From: JBGQOJ01 sp052119585
GTDB taxonomy: Bacteria; Pseudomonadota; Alphaproteobacteria; Rhodobacterales; Rhodobacteraceae
Direction of reading: 5' to 3'
Length of the DNA: 64,000 nt
NCBI RefSeq assembly: GCF_052119585.1
Contig: NZ_JBGQOJ010000004.1
Coordinates: 62,001 to 126,000, forward strand
Below, piece after piece: positions 49,597-58,196 of the stretch; position 1 is the first letter of the stretch; the number at the start of each line of letters is the position of its first letter. The notes under the pieces are model-generated. The model saw only the letters and a program-made list of their open reading frames with translations. It had not been told where the DNA came from and made no database searches. Both the position numbers and the translations under genes were made by a program.

Positions 49597-51189
49597 TTAT
49601 TCAGCCGGAGCCATGACAGTGGCCTTTTCAGGGGCCGACCGCACAGTCATCCAGAGGTTATAGCACATGATAATCGCACCGGTCAGGTACATGACCCCGC
49701 CCAGCCCGCGCACAACATACATCGGGTATTTGGCCGCAACCGTGTCCGCGAAAGAGTTCACAAGGAAGCCCTGCGCATCGACTTCGCGCCACATCAGGCC
49801 TTCCATGATTCCGCTGACCCACATCGACGACGCGTAAAGAACGATGCCGATGGTCGCCAACCAGAAATGCCAGCTGACAAGACTGAGGCTATACAGCCGC
49901 TCGCGGTTCCACAGCTTGGGCGTCAGGAAATACAGCGCGCCAAAGGTAATCATCCCATTCCAGCCAAGCGCACCGGAATGCACGTGACCGATGGTCCAGT
50001 CGGTATAATGCGACAGGCTGTTGACTGCGCGGATCGACATCATCGGACCCTCGAAGGTAGACATGCCGTAGAAACCGATCGAGACAACCATCATACGGAT
50101 GATCGGATCGGTGCGCAGCTTGTCCCAGGCCCCCGACAAGGTCATCAGGCCGTTGATCATGCCGCCCCAGCTTGGCATCCACAGGATGATTGAAAAGACC
50201 ATGCCCAATGTGCCCGCCCAGTCCGGCAAGGCCGTGTAGTGAAGGTGGTGCGGACCCGCCCAGATATAAAGAAAGATCAGCGCCCAGAAGTGGATGATCG
50301 ACAGTTTATAGCTGAACACCGGGCGTTCGGCCTGCTTTGGCACGAAATAATACATCATCCCCAGAAAGCCTGCGGTCAGGAAGAAGCCCACCGCGTTGTG
50401 GCCATACCACCACTGGGTCATCGCGTCCTGCACACCCGAGAACAACTGCACCGACTTCGACCCGAAAAGCGAGACCGGCAGCGACAGGTTGTTGACGATA
50501 TGCAACATGGCGACCGTCACAATGAAGGACAGGTAGAACCAGTTGGCCACATAAATGTGCTTTTCCTTACGGTTGAAGATCGTCCCCATGAACACCGCAA
50601 GATAGGCGACCCAGACGATGGTCAGCCAGATATCGACATACCATTCCGGCTCTGCATACTCTTTCGACTGCGTGGCCCCCAACAGGTATCCGGTTGCAGC
50701 CAGCACGATGAACAGGTTGTAGCCCCAGAACACGAACCATCCCAGGTTCCCGCCCCACAGCCGCGCGGCACTTGTCCGCTGCACCACATAGAACGATGTG
50801 CAGATCAGCGCGTTGCCCCCGAAGGCAAAGATCACCGCCGAAGTGTGAAGTGGGCGCAACCGGCCAAAATTGCCGATCCCCTGAAGGAACTCAAAATTCA
50901 GCGCCGGAAAGGCCAACTGGAAGGCGATCCAGGTTCCGACCAGAAACCCCGTCACCCCCCACAAAGAGGTTGCGATGACACCGGCACGGACAACGCCATC
51001 CATATAGCCTGTCTCTGGCAGCGGCTTTGGCTCATCTATGCGACGCACCGACCAAAGAAACATGCCGCCCGCGACGAGCATGATGATCACTGCGTGCACC
51101 TGATAGGCCAGATCGCGGGCGTAGTTCGCTGCGATTGCGGCAAGTATCGCAATAACGGCCAACGCCACGAGTTTAAGATAATCCCACAT
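49597..51189 (-). CDS. ccoN: cbb3 oxidase catalytic subunit CcoN
   Basis: A 530-residue heme-copper oxidase subunit I of the C family with 12 or more membrane helices. Heme and CuB ligand regions appear as LHTSAVIFAFGGNAL, WWYGHNAVGFFLT and WAGPHHLHYTALPDW; SHYTDWTIGHVHSGALGWNG follows. It reduces O2 at very low concentrations. It is first in ccoNOQP and has a perfect FNR box 91 bp upstream. Confidence 0.96.
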   Translation of the reverse strand: MWDYLKLVALAVIAILAAIAANYARDLAYQVHAVIIMLVAGGMFLWSVRRIDEPKPLPETGYMDGVVRAGVIATSLWGVTGFLVGTWIAFQLAFPALNFEFLQGIGNFGRLRPLHTSAVIFAFGGNALICTSFYVVQRTSAARLWGGNLGWFVFWGYNLFIVLAATGYLLGATQSKEYAEPEWYVDIWLTIVWVAYLAVFMGTIFNRKEKHIYVANWFYLSFIVTVAMLHIVNNLSLPVSLFGSKSVQLFSGVQDAMTQWWYGHNAVGFFLTAGFLGMMYYFVPKQAERPVFSYKLSIIHFWALIFLYIWAGPHHLHYTALPDWAGTLGMVFSIILWMPSWGGMINGLMTLSGAWDKLRTDPIIRMMVVSIGFYGMSTFEGPMMSIRAVNSLSHYTDWTIGHVHSGALGWNGMITFGALYFLTPKLWNRERLYSLSLVSWHFWLATIGIVLYASSMWVSGIMEGLMWREVDAQGFLVNSFADTVAAKYPMYVVRGLGGVMYLTGAIIMCYNLWMTVRSAPEKATVMAPAE

Positions 51190-51279
51190 AATGTGTCCCT
51201 TCGTCTTTCCGCCACGTTCAAACGTTGGGCGGATTCTATCCGACTCCCGCTCTTATGGGGTGGTTCGGGCCAAAGCTCT

Positions 51280-51293
51280 TTGATCCATATCAA
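51280..51293. promoter_or_regulatory. Perfect FNR box upstream of ccoN
   Basis: TTGAT-CCAT-ATCAA matches the FNR consensus at all ten bases. A -10-like CATAAG (minus strand 51257-51252) is placed so that the box centre would be about -41.5 from a start near 51245, the classic activating position for ccoN. Confidence 0.85.
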
Positions 51294-51311
51294 GTGAATG
51301 CATCGACCTTA

Positions 51312-51325
51312 TTGACCTACGTCAA
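51312..51325. promoter_or_regulatory. Second FNR box, facing usp
   Basis: TTGAC-CTAC-GTCAA is a symmetric site with eight of ten consensus bases. Its centre is 64.5 bp before the usp ATG. A GATAAC (51346-51351) lies about where a -10 box of an FNR-activated usp promoter would be. Confidence 0.65.
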
Positions 51326-51382
51326 GGCTGGCAGTGCACGGGTTGGATAACGTGGCACCATACGATCAAAAGGAGTGGGGCA

Positions 51383-52222
51383 ATGGCCTATAAATCGCTA
51401 CTTACAGTCATTACGGACGCCGATACCGACAGCAAGGTTCTGATGAAAGCGGCTGCAATGGCGCGCACCGAAGATGCGCATCTGGATGTGCTGTGCCTTG
51501 GCGTGGACCGGACCCAGATGGGCTACTACTATGCCGGTGCGAACGCGCTGATCATTCAGGAAACGCTGGACCGGGCAGAGGAAGAGGCCGCAGGAATTGT
51601 CGCTGCCGTGACGGAAAAGCTGAAGAACGAGGGGGTTCGATTTGCGGCGGAAAAGGCCGTTGTGCAGATTGCGACGATGGCCCGCCTGGTTGCGGCAAGG
51701 GCGCGGTTCTCGGATGCAGTGATCTTGCGAAAGCCCTACGGCACGGGCCGCTCTATCGAGCACGAAGCGATTATCGAGGCGGCGTTGTTCGAGGGAAGCG
51801 CGGCTGTGATTATTGTGCCAGAGGCGGCGGACATCGTCGATCCGCCTAGCCGGATCGTCATCGGCTGGAACGAAAGCCCCGAGGCAATGTCAGCAGTCCG
51901 GGCCGCCTTGCCCCTGCTTAAAAACGCGGGCCTTGTCAGCATCACAATCATCGACCCGCCCCAGCATGGGCCGGATCGGTCCGATCCCGGCGGCGCATTG
52001 TCCACCATGCTAAGCCGACATGGCATCAAGGCCGAAGTCACCGTTCTGGCAAAAACGATGCCGCGGGTTTCCGACGTTCTGCTGCGCCATGTCACGGACG
52101 AGAATGCAGATTTGCTGGTGATGGGGGCCTACGGTCACTCGCGGTTCCGCGAGGCGATTATGGGCGGTGCCACACGCGACCTGCTGGAGCGCGCGACAGT
52201 TCCGGTGTTTTTGGCGCATTAG
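51383..52222 (+). CDS. Universal stress protein (two UspA domains)
   Basis: A 279-residue tandem UspA protein. The first domain begins KSLLTVITDADTDSKVLMKA; the second ends with the nucleotide-binding signature VMGAYGHSRFREAIMGGATR. AAAAGGAG precedes the ATG. It is divergent from ccoN with FNR boxes between, and convergent with fnrL (stops 3 bases apart), the standard Rhodobacterales order. It probably acts in low-oxygen survival. Confidence 0.9.
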   Translation: MAYKSLLTVITDADTDSKVLMKAAAMARTEDAHLDVLCLGVDRTQMGYYYAGANALIIQETLDRAEEEAAGIVAAVTEKLKNEGVRFAAEKAVVQIATMARLVAARARFSDAVILRKPYGTGRSIEHEAIIEAALFEGSAAVIIVPEAADIVDPPSRIVIGWNESPEAMSAVRAALPLLKNAGLVSITIIDPPQHGPDRSDPGGALSTMLSRHGIKAEVTVLAKTMPRVSDVLLRHVTDENADLLVMGAYGHSRFREAIMGGATRDLLERATVPVFLAH

Positions 52223-52225
52223 GGC

Positions 52226-52975
52226 CTAGCTAAGAATGCCGCCATCCGTATCGTCCCCGGTTTCGTCCAGAAGAAGATCGAAATCGGGGATGGTGATATG
52301 GCGGTTCGCCTCGATCACGATCACGCCGGATTTTTTCAGCGCGGACATCTGGCGACTTACCGTTTCAAGGGTCAGCCCCAGGTAGTCAGACATTGCCTCT
52401 CGGGTCAGGGGCAGGTCGAACTGCACCGCGTTCGCAGCCTTGCCCGACGTGGCAGAGGCGTAGCGCCGCGCGATGATCACCAACAAGCTGGCGATCTTTT
52501 CACGCGCGGTCTTGCGCCCCAGCAACAACATCCATTCGCGGGCCGCATCCAGTTCGTCCAGCGTCATTTCCAGCAAACGCTGCGCAATATGCGGGGTCGC
52601 CTGCATCATCTCTTCGAACGGCTTCTTGCGGAAACAGCACATCACAAGATCGGTGGTCGCCGTCACGTTATAGGCAGCCGTGTCACGACCGGGCCGCCCG
52701 ACAAAATCCGACGGCAGCAAAAGGCCGACCATCTGGGTGCGGCCATCTTCCATGACCTGGGTCAGCGACGCGATGCCGGTGACGACAGAGGCGACAAAAT
52801 CCATCCGGTCGCCCGACCAGATGACCGGCTGACCCGCCTGAAAGGTCCGGTAGTATTTGATTTCTTCCAGAAGCGCGAGCTCGTCGGATTCGCAACGTGC
52901 ACAGACGGCCCGATGCCGGATAGGGCAATCGGCACATTCATGGGGCGCAGCCTTGGGGTGTGCGGTCGTTGTCAT
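52226..52975 (-). CDS. fnrL: Oxygen-sensing regulator FnrL
   Basis: A 249-residue CRP/FNR family protein. The N-terminal Cys cluster C14, C17, C25 (and C28) with C113 can hold the oxygen-labile 4Fe-4S cluster. The cyclic-nucleotide-binding-like fold is followed by a helix-turn-helix with LTREAMSDYLGLTLETVSRQ; the recognition helix E-xx-SR suits TTGAT half-sites. It should activate ccoNOQP, ccoGHIS and hemN without oxygen. A FNR box 14 bp before its own start suggests autoregulation. Confidence 0.94.
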   Translation of the reverse strand: MTTTAHPKAAPHECADCPIRHRAVCARCESDELALLEEIKYYRTFQAGQPVIWSGDRMDFVASVVTGIASLTQVMEDGRTQMVGLLLPSDFVGRPGRDTAAYNVTATTDLVMCCFRKKPFEEMMQATPHIAQRLLEMTLDELDAAREWMLLLGRKTAREKIASLLVIIARRYASATSGKAANAVQFDLPLTREAMSDYLGLTLETVSRQMSALKKSGVIVIEANRHITIPDFDLLLDETGDDTDGGILS

Positions 52976-52989
52976 GATTCTGTTCGCGT

Positions 52990-53003
52990 TTGATCTGCGT
53001 CAA
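52990..53003. promoter_or_regulatory. FNR box between fnrL and hemN
   Basis: TTGAT-CTGC-GTCAA matches nine of ten consensus bases. A GATACT (53026-53031) follows at the right distance for a -10 box if transcription starts at or next to the hemN ATG (53038), with the box centred at -41.5. Confidence 0.78.
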
Positions 53004-53037
53004 AGCGCAGATGGTTTCCTAGAAAGATACTAGGACA

Positions 53038-54393
53038 ATGAGCACACAATCGCAACTTCGCAAGTTTGGTCTTTTTGACGCAAAGGTTCCTCGCTACACG
53101 AGCTACCCGACTGCCCCGCATTTCACCGATCAGGTCGGGCCGTCGCAGACGGAAGAATGGATCGCCGCCATTCCGCCCCGGTCAGAGATTTCCTTGTATA
53201 TCCACGTTCCGTTCTGCCGAAGGTTGTGCTGGTTTTGCGCCTGCCGCACACAGGGCACAAGTTCTGACGCCCCGGTCAAGGCCTATCTCGAAACCCTGAA
53301 AACAGAGATTGCGCAACTAGGGCGACTGTTGCCCGAGGGCATCCGCCTGTCGCATCTGCATTGGGGCGGCGGAACCCCCACCCTGTTGTCGCCCACCATG
53401 ATCAGCGAACTTTCCAGCGCGATCGCCGACGTGCTGCCATTTGCAGAGTTGGCAGAATTTTCGGTCGAGATCGACCCGAACGAGATCGATGAGCCGCGTC
53501 TGGATGCGCTGGCCGCTGCGGGCATGAACCGCGCCAGCATCGGCGTGCAGGATTTCGATTCCGAGATCCAGAAGGTCATCGGCCGCATCCAAAGCTATGA
53601 ATTGACCAAAGCCGCCGTCGATATGATCCGCGCACGCGGCATTACCAGCCTGAATTGCGATATTCTGTATGGTCTGCCGCACCAGTCCAATATCCGGATC
53701 GCCGAAAGCGTGCAAAAACTGCTGTCGCTGTCGCCCGACCGCGTTGCCCTTTACGGCTATGCCCATGTGCCGTGGATGGCCCGCCGCCAGTCGATGATTC
53801 CGTCCGAGGCATTGCCAACCCCAGAGGAGCGGCTGGAGCTGTTCGAAACGGCGCGGCACCTGTTCCTGTCGGATAACTACAATGAAATCGGTATCGACCA
53901 TTTCGCCCTGAAGGACGACGGACTGGACATCGCGCGTCGGAACGGGAAATTGCGCAGGAACTTTCAGGGGTATACCTCGGATGCCTCCGATGTTCTGATC
54001 GGCCTTGGGGCCTCGTCCATTTCCCGTTATCCGCAAGGTTTTACGCAGAATGCCAGCGGCACATCGGACTACACCGCGCGGGTGCGGGCCGGAACGACCC
54101 CGACGGTTCGCGGGCACGTCTTTTCCGCTGACGATCATTTGCGCGCCCGGATCATCGAGGCATTGATGTGTAATTTCGTTGTCACCACGGCAGAGCTTTG
54201 CGACCGTTTCGGCGTGACAGATGTGCAGGTCGCGCAGATGTTCAAAGAGGCCGCGCAGCAATTCGCGGGCATGGTCCGGGTCACGGCGGACCGATTCGAA
54301 ATTCTGCCAAAGGGGCGCCCCCTGACCCGCATGATCGCCCGCGCCTTTGACGCATACGACCTGTCCAAGGCGGGGCACAGTTCGGCGGTCTAG
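53038..54393 (+). CDS. hemN: Oxygen-independent coproporphyrinogen III oxidase
   Basis: A 451-residue radical SAM enzyme. IHVPFC60RRLC64WFC67AC carries the CxxxCxxC cluster ligands with the HemN-specific extra Cys; HWGGGTPTLL and the C-terminal HemN domain (DHLRARIIEALMCNF) follow. It converts coproporphyrinogen III to protoporphyrinogen IX without O2. It is divergent from fnrL and its stop overlaps that of yejF (CTAG). Confidence 0.95.
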   Translation: MSTQSQLRKFGLFDAKVPRYTSYPTAPHFTDQVGPSQTEEWIAAIPPRSEISLYIHVPFCRRLCWFCACRTQGTSSDAPVKAYLETLKTEIAQLGRLLPEGIRLSHLHWGGGTPTLLSPTMISELSSAIADVLPFAELAEFSVEIDPNEIDEPRLDALAAAGMNRASIGVQDFDSEIQKVIGRIQSYELTKAAVDMIRARGITSLNCDILYGLPHQSNIRIAESVQKLLSLSPDRVALYGYAHVPWMARRQSMIPSEALPTPEERLELFETARHLFLSDNYNEIGIDHFALKDDGLDIARRNGKLRRNFQGYTSDASDVLIGLGASSISRYPQGFTQNASGTSDYTARVRAGTTPTVRGHVFSADDHLRARIIEALMCNFVVTTAELCDRFGVTDVQVAQMFKEAAQQFAGMVRVTADRFEILPKGRPLTRMIARAFDAYDLSKAGHSSAV

Positions 54394-55991
54394 ACCGCCA
54401 CGGCCCGCAGATCGAATGCTGCCGCCATCAGGGTGCGTGTATAGTCCGTTTGCGGCGCGTCAAAAATGACGTCGCTGCTGGCGGCCTCTACGATATCGCC
54501 CTGCTTCATCACTACGACCTTGTGCGACAAGGCGCGCACGACCTTCAGATCATGGCTGATGAACAGATAGGCCAGCCCGTATTTTCGCTGCAATTCCCGC
54601 AGCAAATCGACAATTTGCACCTGAACGGTCATGTCCAGCGCGCTTGTCGGCTCGTCCAGCACCACCAGCTTGGGCCGCAGGATCATCGCGCGGGCAATCG
54701 CGATTCGCTGGCGCTGCCCGCCGGAAAACTCATGCGGGTAACGGTGCATCAACGCGGGGTCCAACCCTACCTCGACCATTATATCCGACACCATCTGGCG
54801 CGGCACTTGCCCCGTCGGCACACCGTGCACGCCCAAACCTTCGGCGATGATTTGCTCGACCGTCATTCGGGGTGAAAGGCTACCGTAAGGGTCTTGGAAC
54901 ACGATCTGCATATCGCGCCGCAGGCTGCGCAACTGCCCCGAGGACCAGCCCTGCACGTCCTGCCCCATGAACACGATCGGTCCCTTGGACGCAATCAACC
55001 GCATGATCGCCAGCGCCAGTGTCGTCTTGCCTGATCCGCTTTCGCCGACAATCCCAAGGGTTTCGCCCTGCCGCACCGAAATGCTGGCGGCATTCACCGC
55101 CTTCACATGGCCGACGGTGCGCTTCAGAAACCCCTTCTGGATCGGGAACCATATCCGCAGATCGTCCGTGCTGACAATCTCTGTCGCACCTTCGGGCACT
55201 GGCCCGGGGCGGCCCGTTGCCTCGGCGCTCAGCAGGGCCTGTGTGTAAGGGTGCTGCGGGTTCGCGAAGATCTCGGCGGTTGCGCCATGCTCGACGATCT
55301 CGCCGTCTTTCATCACGCAGACGCGGTCGGCGATCTTGCGGACGATGGCAAGATCGTGGGTGATGAACAAAAGGCTCATGCCTTCGGCCTTTTTCAGGTC
55401 CGCCAGCAGGTCAAGAATTTGCGCCTGAATGGTCACGTCCAGCGCCGTTGTCGGCTCGTCCGCGATCAACAGATCGGGCCCGTTGGCCAGTGCCATGGCG
55501 ATCATCACGCGCTGTCTTTGGCCGCCGGACAATTGATGCGGATAGGCCCCCAGACGCGATTCAGGATCGTGGATGCCAACCTTTTCCAACAGCTCTATGA
55601 TCCGCACCCGCACTGCGGGGCCAACAAGCCCCTGATGCAGCATGATGCTTTCCGATAGCTGTTTTTCCAGCGTATGCAGCGGGTTAAGGGATGTCATCGG
55701 TTCCTGGAAGATAAAGCTGATGTCGTTGCCGCGCACCTTGCGCAGCATCTTGTCGTCCGCGCCGACCATCTGTTGCCCGTCGTAGGTCACAGACCCGCTG
55801 ACCTCTGCGCTATCCGGCAACAGGGCCACTGTGGACAGCGCGGTCACCGACTTGCCCGATCCGCTTTCACCGACCAGCGCCACGGTTTCGCCGCGCCCGA
55901 CGGTGAATGACACGCCCTTGACCGCCTCTGTCAGCGCCCCGTCCTGGCGAAAGGACACGCGCAGGTCTTTGACCTCTAGCACCGCACTCAT
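54390..55991 (-). CDS. yejF: Peptide ABC transporter, fused double ATPase (YejF)
   Basis: A 533-residue protein with two ABC modules. The first has GESGSGKSVT, LSGGQRQRV and LLIADEPTTALD; the second has GESGSGKTTLA, FSGGQRQRI and LVVLDEPTSALD. This tandem layout is YejF. It powers uptake of peptides such as microcin C-type compounds and host-defence peptides. ATGA overlap with yejE couples the two genes. Confidence 0.93.
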   Translation of the reverse strand: MSAVLEVKDLRVSFRQDGALTEAVKGVSFTVGRGETVALVGESGSGKSVTALSTVALLPDSAEVSGSVTYDGQQMVGADDKMLRKVRGNDISFIFQEPMTSLNPLHTLEKQLSESIMLHQGLVGPAVRVRIIELLEKVGIHDPESRLGAYPHQLSGGQRQRVMIAMALANGPDLLIADEPTTALDVTIQAQILDLLADLKKAEGMSLLFITHDLAIVRKIADRVCVMKDGEIVEHGATAEIFANPQHPYTQALLSAEATGRPGPVPEGATEIVSTDDLRIWFPIQKGFLKRTVGHVKAVNAASISVRQGETLGIVGESGSGKTTLALAIMRLIASKGPIVFMGQDVQGWSSGQLRSLRRDMQIVFQDPYGSLSPRMTVEQIIAEGLGVHGVPTGQVPRQMVSDIMVEVGLDPALMHRYPHEFSGGQRQRIAIARAMILRPKLVVLDEPTSALDMTVQVQIVDLLRELQRKYGLAYLFISHDLKVVRALSHKVVVMKQGDIVEAASSDVIFDAPQTDYTRTLMAAAFDLRAVAV

Positions 55992-57094
55992 GAGAAGGTC
56001 TTTCTGGGGTCGAACGCATCGCGGATCCCCTCGAATATGAACACCAGAAGCGACAGCATGATCGCGAAGGCAAAAAACGCGGTAAAGCCAAGCCAGGGCG
56101 CCTGAAGGTTCTGTTTTGCCTGCAAGGTCAGTTCCCCCAGTGACGGGGCCGACGACGGCAGACCAAAGCCAAGAAAATCAAGGCTGGCCAGTGTTCCGAT
56201 GGTGCCGGTGATGATGAACGGCAGCATGGTCAGCGTCGCGACCATCGCGTTGGGCAGCATGTGGCGGAACATGATCTTTGTGTTCGACACGCCAAGCGCA
56301 CGGGCGGCCCGCACATATTCAAAGTTCCGCGCGCGCAGGAATTCGGCCCGCACAACACCCACCAGACTGGGCCAGCCGAACAGGGCCGTCAGGAACACCA
56401 GCAGCCAGAAACTGCGCCCCAGAATGGCGAAGAGGATGATGATGATGTAAAGCTGCGGTGTCGAGGTCCATATCTCGATGAACCGCTGAAAGATCAGGTC
56501 GGTCCAGCCGCCGAAATACCCCTGCACAGCCCCCGCGATGACCCCGATGACAGAGGCGATGCCGGTGACGATCAGCGTGAACAGGATCGACAGGCGGAAA
56601 CCGTAGATCACCCGCGCCAGCACGTCCCGCGCGGTGTCGTCGGTGCCCAGAAGATGCATGGAATCGGGCGCCGAGGGGGCCGCGCCGCCGATGTCGTTCA
56701 CGGTATCGTAGGAATAGGGGATAGGGGGCCACAGCAGCCAGCCCCTGATGATAGCCTGCCCGTCCACAACGCCGGTTTCCGCTTGCGCCATGATGCCCTC
56801 GGGGTCGTCGAAACACGCCTCCAGCCCGCCGGACCTGATCAGGCATTGCACCTCTATGTCGCGATATATCGCCTCGGTCGGAAAATCTCCGCCAAAGTCC
56901 TGTTCGGAATAGAACTTGTGGACAGGCGAATACCATTCGCCCTGATAGCTGACGATGATCGGCTTGTCGTTCGCCAGATACTCGGCAAACAGGGACACGC
57001 CGAACAGCAGGCTGAAGATGATCAGGGACCAATAGGCCCGCCCGTTACGGCGGAAATTTCGCCAGCGGCGCTGGTTCAGGGGAGACAGGCGCAT
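55988..57094 (-). CDS. yejE: Peptide ABC transporter permease (YejE)
   Basis: A 368-residue permease of the OppC type. It opens RLSPLNQRRWRNFRRNGRAY, has one N-terminal helix, a periplasmic loop of about 100 residues, and then five helices with the EAA-type loop ALGVSNTKIMFRHMLPNAM. ATG 57094 lies 1 base after the yejB stop. Confidence 0.93.
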   Translation of the reverse strand: MRLSPLNQRRWRNFRRNGRAYWSLIIFSLLFGVSLFAEYLANDKPIIVSYQGEWYSPVHKFYSEQDFGGDFPTEAIYRDIEVQCLIRSGGLEACFDDPEGIMAQAETGVVDGQAIIRGWLLWPPIPYSYDTVNDIGGAAPSAPDSMHLLGTDDTARDVLARVIYGFRLSILFTLIVTGIASVIGVIAGAVQGYFGGWTDLIFQRFIEIWTSTPQLYIIIILFAILGRSFWLLVFLTALFGWPSLVGVVRAEFLRARNFEYVRAARALGVSNTKIMFRHMLPNAMVATLTMLPFIITGTIGTLASLDFLGFGLPSSAPSLGELTLQAKQNLQAPWLGFTAFFAFAIMLSLLVFIFEGIRDAFDPRKTFS

Positions 57095-57095
57095 C

Positions 57096-58178
57096 CTATG
57101 TCTCCCTCACGTCGAAATCGATCCGCGGATCGACGAACACATACATCAGGTCAGACAGGATACCGACCAGAAGCCCGACCAGACCGAACACAAAAAGCGT
57201 GCCGAAAATCACCGGATAATCGCGGGCGACGGCGGCCTCGAACCCCAGACGCCCCAACCCGTCAAGGCTGAAAATCGTCTCGATAATGATCGACGACCCG
57301 AAAAAGACGCTGATGAACAGGCCCGGAAATCCGGCGATCACGATCAGCATCGCGTTGCGAAAGATGTGGCCGTAAAGCACCTGTTCTTCAGACAGACCCT
57401 TGGCGCGGGCGGTGATGACATATTGCTTCTTAATCTCGTCCAGAAATGAATTCTTGGTCAGCAAGGTCAGCGTCGCAAAGCTGGAGATGGTCGAGGCCAG
57501 AACCGGCAGCGTGATGTGCCACAGATAGTCCAGCACCTTGCCCATCGCGGTCATCTGGTCGAACCCGTCCGATGTCAGGCCGCGCGTCGGGAAAATCTTG
57601 TAGAATGACCCGCCTGCGAACAGGACCAGCAGCAGGATCGCGAACAAAAAGCCAGGGATCGCATAGGCGATGATAATCACGCCACTGGTCCATGTGTCAT
57701 AGCTTGACCCGTCACGCACCGCTTTCTTGATGCCCAGCGGAATCGAGATAAGATACGCGATAAGCGTCGACCAAAGCCCAAGGGTGATGGACACCGGCAT
57801 CTTTTCGATCACCAGATCCACCACGCTGATCGACCGGAAATAACTTTCCCCGAAGTCAAAGCGCATATAGCCCCACATCATATTCAGGAACCGTTCCAGC
57901 GGGGGCTTGTCAAAGCCGAACTGCTTTTCCAGATCCGCGATGAATTCGGGCGGCAGACCGCGCGACCCCAGATAACCGCTGTTGTCACCCGCGCTTTCCA
58001 GCCCCGCATCAGCACCACCTGCGATGCCTTCGAACACGTCGCCGCCGCCTTCTAGCCGGGCAAGGATCTGTTCGATCGGCCCGCCGGGGACGAATTGGGT
58101 CAGGGTGAAGTTGATGATCATGATCCCCAACAAGGTCGGAATGATCAGTAACAATCGCCGGAAGATATACGCGCCCAT
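57096..58178 (-). CDS. yejB: Peptide ABC transporter permease (YejB)
   Basis: A 360-residue permease of the OppB type: MGAYIFRRLLLIIPTLLGIM start, a periplasmic loop of about 60-70 residues and six helices. The coupling loop is ARAKGLSEEQVLYGHIFRNA. It forms the channel with YejE. The gene starts 18 bases after yejA. Confidence 0.93.
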   Translation of the reverse strand: MGAYIFRRLLLIIPTLLGIMIINFTLTQFVPGGPIEQILARLEGGGDVFEGIAGGADAGLESAGDNSGYLGSRGLPPEFIADLEKQFGFDKPPLERFLNMMWGYMRFDFGESYFRSISVVDLVIEKMPVSITLGLWSTLIAYLISIPLGIKKAVRDGSSYDTWTSGVIIIAYAIPGFLFAILLLVLFAGGSFYKIFPTRGLTSDGFDQMTAMGKVLDYLWHITLPVLASTISSFATLTLLTKNSFLDEIKKQYVITARAKGLSEEQVLYGHIFRNAMLIVIAGFPGLFISVFFGSSIIIETIFSLDGLGRLGFEAAVARDYPVIFGTLFVFGLVGLLVGILSDLMYVFVDPRIDFDVRET

Positions 58179-58196
58179 AAGCTTGTTCTGCTCTTT

